Shown here: positions 58,262-64,000 of the stretch, in pieces | How the letters are laid out: each line of letters begins with the position of its first letter | Numbering within the stretch: position 1 is the first letter of the stretch | Assembly: GCF_001625305.1 (NCBI RefSeq) | Contig: NW_017804176.1 | Coordinates: 1,773,283-1,837,282 of the forward strand | DNA: 64,000 nucleotides | Source: Branchiostoma belcheri | Taxonomy: Eukaryota; Chordata; Leptocardii; Amphioxiformes; Branchiostomatidae | Direction: 5' to 3' | Position numbers and translations under genes: made by a program | Notes under the pieces: model-generated | The model's input: the letters and a program-made list of their open reading frames with translations, nothing else | Told to the model about the DNA's origin: nothing | The model's database searches: none

Positions 58262-58267
58262 AATAAA
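58262..58267 (+). terminator. Polyadenylation signal of the 312-aa gene
   Basis: AATAAA 929 bp after the stop, first canonical signal on this strand in the 3' UTR. Confidence 0.5.
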
Positions 58268-58279
58268 TGGAAAGTGAAA

Positions 58280-60140
58280 ACATGAGTATGCCCATGATAC
58301 ACTTCTACAGAGAAAGTTTATCCACTTCTGACTAGACAGGCTTTTGTTTCCAATGGCTTTTTGTAAAAGTCTTGACGTAAATCGTTCTACTTGTTGAGCA
58401 GATTGTTGGTTCGGTTCCTCTCTTCCTGACGTCACAAGTCCCCTTGTTTGACAATCAACCTTCTCCTCTTTGTACGTTTATAAAAAAAACACAAGGGTAT
58501 ATACTTAAAGATTTATATGTATCGAGGATTGCCAAATAGGTGAAAATGAGGGAAAACGCTCTTTGGCACAGAAGACACCAACATTCAGTTTTCAAACCTC
58601 GATAACGAGTTATGTAATTGATATCACTGGGATTATAACACTCATCGGGAACGTTAACGCTATAGTGATCCACATCGAGAGACTATGAACAGGGTTGATT
58701 CATTTTGTCAAGCGTTTTTACAGTTAAGCTATTTCTTATTATTTACGATTAATCTTCATGAAGTCATTCTTGTATGAACGTTGTGTGATGCTATTTGTAT
58801 AAATCGAGTTGGCCTGGGTGTGTATGAATAGCTGTAACTACCTTCGTCAAGAAGGCTATATTTTCAGGGTTGTATCTGTGTGTGTAAACAGCATAGCTTT
58901 GAGGTAAGCTGTGAATGTATCTTTCTGATACTTAGCTGTTGGTAGATGTTGGCAAAATGATTATGGGCCTCCTAGCGGCTCTCTTTGGTAGTACAAAACT
59001 TTCGTTTTTATTCTCTTTTTTTTTAAATTTCAAAATGATGATCTTTGTGATCACTTCACACACATGCTGTTCCTTTGTGTTCAATCCATTTAGCAACTGT
59101 CACTCAAGCGAGGTCAGCTTGGTAGAGCCCACAGTTTGTAACAAAGAATCCTGATCCTTTCGCACCACTCCAAAACTAGCTGAACACACAGGACGATCGT
59201 GTTACTTGTCCGAGAAAAGGTTTAAAACAAACAGAATGGTCCCACTCAACCCTGGTGCTTTGGAATCTCAGGTAATCCTGAAATAGAAAAGGAAAAAGTC
59301 TAAGAGCAGTGCAAATATTTTGTTGGCCCAGAAAAATCTCTGAATAAATTTGCCACAAAGCTCTGAAAGTCATTTTGCTGAAAGAGAACGTTATTCAACC
59401 TTGAAGCTGGACCTGCTTGTTGATTTTCGTCGTACAACTTAGCAACTACGTGTTCTACTGTATCACTGCCAAAATGCTTTCTCTATGCGTACTAGTGACG
59501 AAATCCCCCAATCTTCGTACATGGGATGATTGTATTAGGAGGACAAGTGTCCACAAAAGAAGAGTATTCCCCTTTGTTCACAGGTTGACTGTTGTGATCA
59601 TCCCTTGTTGTGGAGTTGTTCTCTCTATTAAAGGCTTATACAACTCGGGTGTAAAGATCGTCTGATAAACTCGTGTTTGTTTGCTCTGTAAGGATAACGC
59701 GTAGAAGAACAAAGATTCGACACTTGTTGAGTTAGCGAAAAGCGTGGCTTTACAACATCAATCGCTAGTCGTCGCTTCTATGGACGGATACTCCATCAAA
59801 GGAGTTTTCAAAAATTTTAAAAATTCAAAATCGTTATTTTCTTATCATTACATGGAACATAGACAAAGGATGATGATACACTACCAGGGCATATGAAAGA
59901 AGGTTTTCACCGTGAGCTTTTTGCCGTGGTGAGCCTTTTACTTGCCGTGGTTATCTAATGGAAATATAAAAATGATTTGCATTCATGATTTACATATATG
60001 GTTACGTTTTTAATTTAAAAGAAATTATTTTAAACACTGAAAAAGTTGAATACATTTAGATTAATATTGTTAGATTAAAATGAAGAAATAAAATCTAAAA
60101 GAATACTATACTTAAAACGCCTTATACATACTTTCAGCGG
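58280..60140. other. Intergenic, no supported gene
   Basis: Short frames only (up to 82 codons), with no domain, no repeat array and no splice-linked pair. Confidence 0.45.
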
Positions 60141-60146
60141 TTATAC

Positions 60147-60282
60147 CTTCCGTTGTTTCTTCAGCAAGGTTCAAGACTAGGATGCCGCTGCAGGCTTCTT
60201 CATAGACGTCTGTGTCCATCTCAAGCACCTCTTGTCTTACCGCCAAGCCAGTATTGACGTGTTTACCAGCGAATACAATGTT
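60147..60282 (-). CDS. Candidate minus-strand exon, about 45 codons
   Basis: Open frame with protein-like composition (AGKHVNTGLAVRQEVLEMDT, then DVYEEACSGILVLNLAEETT) ending at a possible donor GAAG|gtataa. An internal ATG lies in gagATGG context (plus 60219-60217). No clear acceptor precedes it, so it may be a first exon starting at that ATG. It lies downstream of the lectin exon on the same strand but a link is unproven. Confidence 0.25.
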
Positions 60283-60299
60283 TCAGGTGTTTACCCCAA

Positions 60300-61560
60300 A
60301 TGTATTTTGTTATTTTGTCCATAGTAATTGTCTGGATATTGCACTATATGAATGTGTATGTATATAAAATTTGGGTCACCTCACTGGTCATATATAGACA
60401 GACTAATCAAATCTACGCGAGGATTTGAAGACCGGCACCATTGGATGATATGAATGTTGCAAGTGTTTCTTGCATGTGTCAGATGTATGTATGAAAACTT
60501 CAGCAACCCACATTGCGGTCAGTGACATGTTTTATATTTAACTGATCAAGTAGAAATATTTACGATTCCTTGATTCAAAGTCATGTTACCTTATTTTTGG
60601 GGCAGAAAATCTCCGAGTTAAGCTTTCCAATAATACCAAATGCAAAATAAACATAGGCTGTGCATGTATACGTAGTGTCACAAGTAAAGCTTTAATGGGA
60701 AAAGGACTTTCAAGAAATTATAGTTGCAACACCAGACTACACGTGCTTTACAAATTCCCCATGAAATGAAATTTCATAGATTGCAGTGATACAGCGATAC
60801 AGTTCTCATGTATCTAAACATGGCGACCTTCTCAGAGTATGGGGCATGATATTAGATACTGCAACAGCTCGTTTGCCATCAGAGGCGCCGATACGTTTTC
60901 TGCTGTTTAACCAAATTTCAGTAGGTATTGCAATCTCCTATTATCCATTAAATGCTAACACATGTAATAGGTCCTAACTTTGCCATACACAATGCTTGAT
61001 AAACATGTGCCTTAGCGAAAAGGTTATTGATTGACTAGAAAATTGTAATGGTGCCATTACGAAGGAATCCATGCAGTGTGCTTACGTCTTGCTTTGTAAT
61101 TAGAAGCTATTAGAGAAGCCCGTGTCAATAGGTTTGAACTCTAAATACTTCTCGGAGGTTTGAAATCTCACATTTCTTATTCCGTGTTGAATACGATCTT
61201 CCATGGCCATCCCGGTACCGGTTCGTTGTTTACCTTAGGATGATGTGCGTCGATCATGGTACCTTAAAGTAGGATTAAACAAACAAAAATTCCTCACCAG
61301 TAAATGCTTTTCTCTCGCTGTAGTTCTTCTAGTTTTTTTAAAACCTAAAACTTGCATTCAAATCTAGTGAAACGTTGCAGCATTTTCCCACCACAAGATT
61401 TCCAGTTTTTTTCAGAAGCAAAGAAGCAATTACAGATTATGCTCCCATGCAATTATGAAGCATTTTAAAACATTTTTTGAAACTATATTTACTGGTAAAA
61501 TGAGATTTCTCCGTCAGTTAGAGAATCTAATATAGTTTTTCTAAAACCGTCACATACGTT
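60300..61560. other. Intergenic or intronic DNA, nothing recognised
   Basis: AT-rich, with no open frame above 63 codons and no repeat array. It could be intron of the lectin gene if that gene extends leftwards. Confidence 0.4.
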
Positions 61561-61575
61561 TTCAAGTTTACAAAC

Positions 61576-61977
61576 CTGTTGGCAGGACTTGGCAGATGAA
61601 CTCCCGCTCCCTGTGACAGACAGTATCGTACCAGAGGTCCCTCCATCCGTACGAGGCGCAGTCTTCCCCCTCTCGGAAGTTGTTGGGTTGATTTATTCCC
61701 CACATCTCACTCTTCCTCTCCAGTGCGGTTCCGTCCATCCATTCCCACTTACCTTCCTCCCTCTGATCGTGTAAGCCGAACCAGTAGTCAGCCGAGCCGT
61801 ACGGATCTTCTGCGTTGATGAGGGAGACGAGGAAGGCGTTGATGCCGGCGTCCCGGGGCATGGCGAGGGTGCCTCCGTCGGCACGGCAGGCGGCAGCCGA
61901 GTCGTGGAAATTTTTGCGTGTTTCAAACACCTTGAAGCAGAGTTGACGATACTTGTGGTAGTCGTCAGGGCAGGACG
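61576..61977 (-). CDS. C-type lectin domain exon (partial gene)
   Basis: Acceptor ccctatttttcag then SCPDDYHKYRQLCFKVFETR, the N-terminal cysteine pair of long-form C-type lectin domains. Then AACRADGGTLAMPRD, YWFGLHDQREEGKWEWMDGT (WIGL-like motif), QPNNFREGEDCASYG and WYDTVCHREREFICQ. The cysteine pattern of the fold is complete (six cysteines). The sugar-site triplet reads QPN rather than EPN or QPD, and WYD replaces WND, so ligand preference cannot be stated. The exon ends either at donor ACAG|gtttgt (61576) or at the in-frame TAA just after (61568). No signal peptide or flanking exon could be identified in the window. Secreted or cell-surface location is the family norm. Confidence 0.85.
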
Positions 61978-62291
61978 CTGAAAAATAGGGTCCGCATTTC
62001 GCGTTCCTAACAGCTGAAGAACTACCATGTTCATAGGATGTGGCGCCCTTGTGCCGTTCATTGAAATGGATGAAACCTGTACTTTAATGCTATGTTATTT
62101 CAGCACCTGCTATATGCACCTTCTATGATTCTGTTGTAGAATTGCTTAGCTAAACATCCATTTTAACATGTCACTACTTTCGGAATGATGATTTCTAGTG
62201 TTGAGACATTGTTTTGATTTATTTTGAGGCCCCTGAACGATGTAGAGTAAAATAATAATGCATCTTTGAACAAAATGTCTAACACGCTATG

Positions 62292-62575
62292 CAAGTGGGG
62301 TGTGGGGAAGAGCAGGGTGGTCTACGAGTGGGGCGTGGGGAAGAGCAGGGTGGTCTACGAGTGGGGTGTGGGGAAGAGAAGGCTTGTCTACCAGTTGGAT
62401 GTGGGGAAGAGCAGGGTGGTCTACGAGTGGGGTGTGGGGAAGAGCAGGGTGGTCTACCAGTGGGGTGTGGGTAGAGCAGGGTGGTCTACCAGTGGGGTGT
62501 GGGGAAGAGCAGGGTGGTCTACGAGTGGGGTGTGGGGAAGAGCAGGGTGGTCTACCAGTGGGGTGTGGGGAAGGT
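62292..62575. repeat. 33 bp minisatellite, array A (about 8.5 units)
   Basis: Tandem units of 33 bp, consensus words GTGTGGGGAAGAGCAGGGTG then GTCTACCAGTGGG. Units end CGAG or CCAG alternately. The sixth unit has lost one base (GTGGGTAGAG), shifting the frame. The third unit is most diverged. All three plus frames are mostly open (for example the 11-residue repeat WGVGKSRVVYQ), a by-product of the 33 bp period. Confidence 0.95.
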
Positions 62576-62599
62576 TCCGGGTCGGAGTTTAAATCTGAC

Positions 62600-63050
62600 C
62601 AGAGTCTAAGTAAGTGCGCAGTATATCGCCGGAAACGTGACTTTGTATGGTATGTTTCGGCTGCGATATCCCTGAAATCGTAATATCTGTGTACATATCT
62701 TTGTATTTTCTGAAAAGCCTGTTAGTTGTAGCCTTTATAGGTGGCGTAATGTTGGTGGTCCAGCGAAGACTTCCTGGTATTCGTCCGCGCGGATGGTTAT
62801 GTGGCCTTTTTGCCTGACCGCCAGGATGGTACGTTCTATATGGCGTTGTGGGTGTGTTCGGGCCATCGAAGATAGCGATAAACTTATCGCATCGATTTTA
62901 ATTAAATTCAAATTTGGAAACATTAGGTTCTGAGCTTCTTCGAGTACTAAGCCGTTACCCTGGGAAAATTCGTTTTTTCCATGCAGCCATGGTTACAAAT
63001 GACGAAAAAAATGACCCCTTATTTAAAAATGTACTTTGATGTGCCTTATT
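62600..63050. other. Spacer between the minisatellite arrays
   Basis: No supported gene. The 62-codon minus frame at 62735-62923 has no recognised domain. Confidence 0.4.
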
Positions 63051-63055
63051 TACCC

Positions 63056-63790
63056 CTAAATAAATTGTGCGCAGAAAATATCAATCAAGTGTATTAATAA
63101 GCGGCACGGCATCCCTTTCCACCAAAATTGTGAAAAATTCCGACCCGCGTTTAGTACAGAAATGACAGCGCGTCGGGCTGAGGGTGTCAAATTGCTCGAA
63201 ATACGGAAGGAAACTCCGGTCCGAGACCGGAAGAGAAGGCTTGGTCTACCAGTGGGGTGTGGGGAAGAGCAGGGTGGTCTACGAGTGGGGTGTGGGGAAG
63301 AGCAGGGTGGTCTACCAGTGGGGTGTGGGGAAGAGCAGGGTGGTCTACCAGTGGGGTGTGGGGAAGAGCAGAATGGTCTACCAGTGGGGTGTGGGGAAGA
63401 GCAGGGTGGTCTTCCAGTGGAGTGTGGGGAAGAGCAGGGTGGTCTTCCAGTGGGGTGTGGGGAAGAGCAGGGTGGTCTACCAGTGGGGTGTGGGGAAGAG
63501 CAGGGTGGTCTACTATGAAATCTTACAACCAATTCAGTCTTACGTGGCGGATCAGTTGCAGCTCTCACTGGAGCGTCTGTCGGGTTCTCTTGCTGATTCT
63601 TGCCGTTGCCTCCCATGTTGTCAAGTGTCTGGAGCATTTTCTTATTATTTTCCAAGATGTCGGACATCAGAGAGTTGGTCAGTTGGGCCATGCCGGCTGC
63701 AAGTTTCTCCAGAGCCATTTCCTGTCGTTCAAGGTTGACTGGCAGGCTTTTTGCTATTTCAATTGCCTGTAAATGTGCAATTTGTTCCAT
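63056..63790 (-). CDS. Possible protein with helical N-terminus and HPTGRPPCSSP repeats (244 aa)
   Basis: ATG at 63790 in a strong context (aaccATGG). Residues 1-62 are predicted helical and heptad-like (MEQIAHLQAIEIAKSLPVNL, EMALEKLAAGMAQLTNSL), followed by a polar stretch and then about eight copies of the 11-residue repeat from minisatellite array B. The tail after the repeats looks like ordinary read-through. The N-terminal part looks like real coding sequence, perhaps a transposon-associated or regulatory coiled-coil exon. The repeat part is probably a minisatellite that lies in frame. Family not recognised. Confidence 0.4.
   Translation of the reverse strand: MEQIAHLQAIEIAKSLPVNLERQEMALEKLAAGMAQLTNSLMSDILENNKKMLQTLDNMGGNGKNQQENPTDAPVRAATDPPRKTELVVRFHSRPPCSSPHPTGRPPCSSPHPTGRPPCSSPHSTGRPPCSSPHPTGRPFCSSPHPTGRPPCSSPHPTGRPPCSSPHPTRRPPCSSPHPTGRPSLLFRSRTGVSFRISSNLTPSARRAVISVLNAGRNFSQFWWKGMPCRLLIHLIDIFCAQFI
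63240..63512. repeat. 33 bp minisatellite, array B (about 8.3 units)
   Basis: Same unit and same orientation as array A, 660 bp away, with units nearly identical to each other. One unit has GAATGG for GGGTGG, and two have CTTCCAG for CTACCAG. The G-rich strand has runs of three or four G spaced 3, 7 and 12 bases apart, giving quadruplex potential. Confidence 0.95.
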
Positions 63791-63940
63791 GGTTATGCCA
63801 GGAAAATGGCGATACTCGAGGTGTAATGTTGATATAAATGGAATATGAATTTAGAGAGGTCTTCAGTTACAGACTTGTGCTGTTCTAAAAGTCTAAAAGA
63901 AAGCACGTTAAAATTCATACATATAACAACTACGTCACAC

Positions 63941-63959
63941 AGAGAGAAAGAGAGAGAGA

Positions 63960-63990
<31 letters not shown>

Positions 63991-64000
63991 GCGCGCGCGC
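63941..64000. repeat. Microsatellite block (GA)n, (GCAC)n, (CA)n, (CG)n
   Basis: GA-rich run from 63941, then GCAC repeats (63961-63979), CA repeats and CG repeats to the window end. The last 40 bp alternate purine and pyrimidine, a Z-DNA-prone pattern. It is cut by the window edge. Confidence 0.95.

Noticed and set aside
62266-62592. Plus-strand WGVGKSRVVYQ repeat protein over array A
   Set aside because: The frame is broken by a one-base loss in unit 6 and all plus frames are open because the period is 33 bp.
62292-63512. CRISPR array
   Set aside because: Units are contiguous 33 bp repeats with no unique spacers, and the DNA is eukaryotic.

Overview
The window looks like nuclear DNA of an invertebrate chordate, most probably an amphioxus (Branchiostoma). 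This is inferred from gene content and style: one FoxO gene with the classical forkhead intron and all three Akt motifs, an MFSD9-type transporter, a C-type lectin exon, compact GT-AG genes in AT-rich DNA, and many short inverted-repeat elements, SINEs and minisatellites. No prokaryotic operon, CRISPR array or rRNA was seen.

Layout, left to right. (1) 0.88-3.98 kb: an eight-exon plus-strand gene rebuilt from splice phase (303 aa, family unknown), with an E2F/NRF1-like promoter. (2) 4.26-5.39 kb: the tail of a minus-strand non-LTR retrotransposon and a GC-rich 22-23 bp minisatellite. (3) 5.44-7.42 kb: a minus-strand three-exon transcription unit whose coding frame is uncertain. (4) 7.4-20.5 kb: no convincing gene, but a decayed satellite (14.8-15.66 kb), promoter-like sites at 15.7 kb, palindromes, and a GC-rich zone upstream of FoxO. 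(5) 20.5-32.55 kb: FoxO, two coding exons split by a 9.6 kb intron that carries a tRNA-like block, a MITE and an E-box cluster. (6) 32.55-40.5 kb: FoxO 3' UTR/intergenic, with a MITE bearing perfect 34 bp termini. (7) 40.54-54.73 kb: MFSD9-like transporter, six coding exons summing exactly to 418 aa, with an 8.5 kb intron holding a large inverted-repeat pair, a SINE and a GC-rich island. (8) 56.39-58.27 kb: an apparently single-exon serine/proline-rich protein, weakly PRR18-like. (9) 61.57-61.98 kb: minus-strand C-type lectin domain exon. (10) 62.29-64.0 kb: two separate copies of a 33 bp minisatellite, the second inside a minus-strand ORF, and an alternating purine-pyrimidine tract at the end.

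The genes do not form a pathway. FoxO is the Akt-regulated transcription factor of insulin/PI3K signalling, MFSD9 is an orphan solute carrier, and the lectin is a carbohydrate-recognition module. The most unusual material is the 303-aa E2F-promoter gene with a probable GC-AG intron, the paired 33 bp minisatellites, the 47-58 kb repeat structures, and the 14.8 kb satellite. No clearly new molecular system was found.
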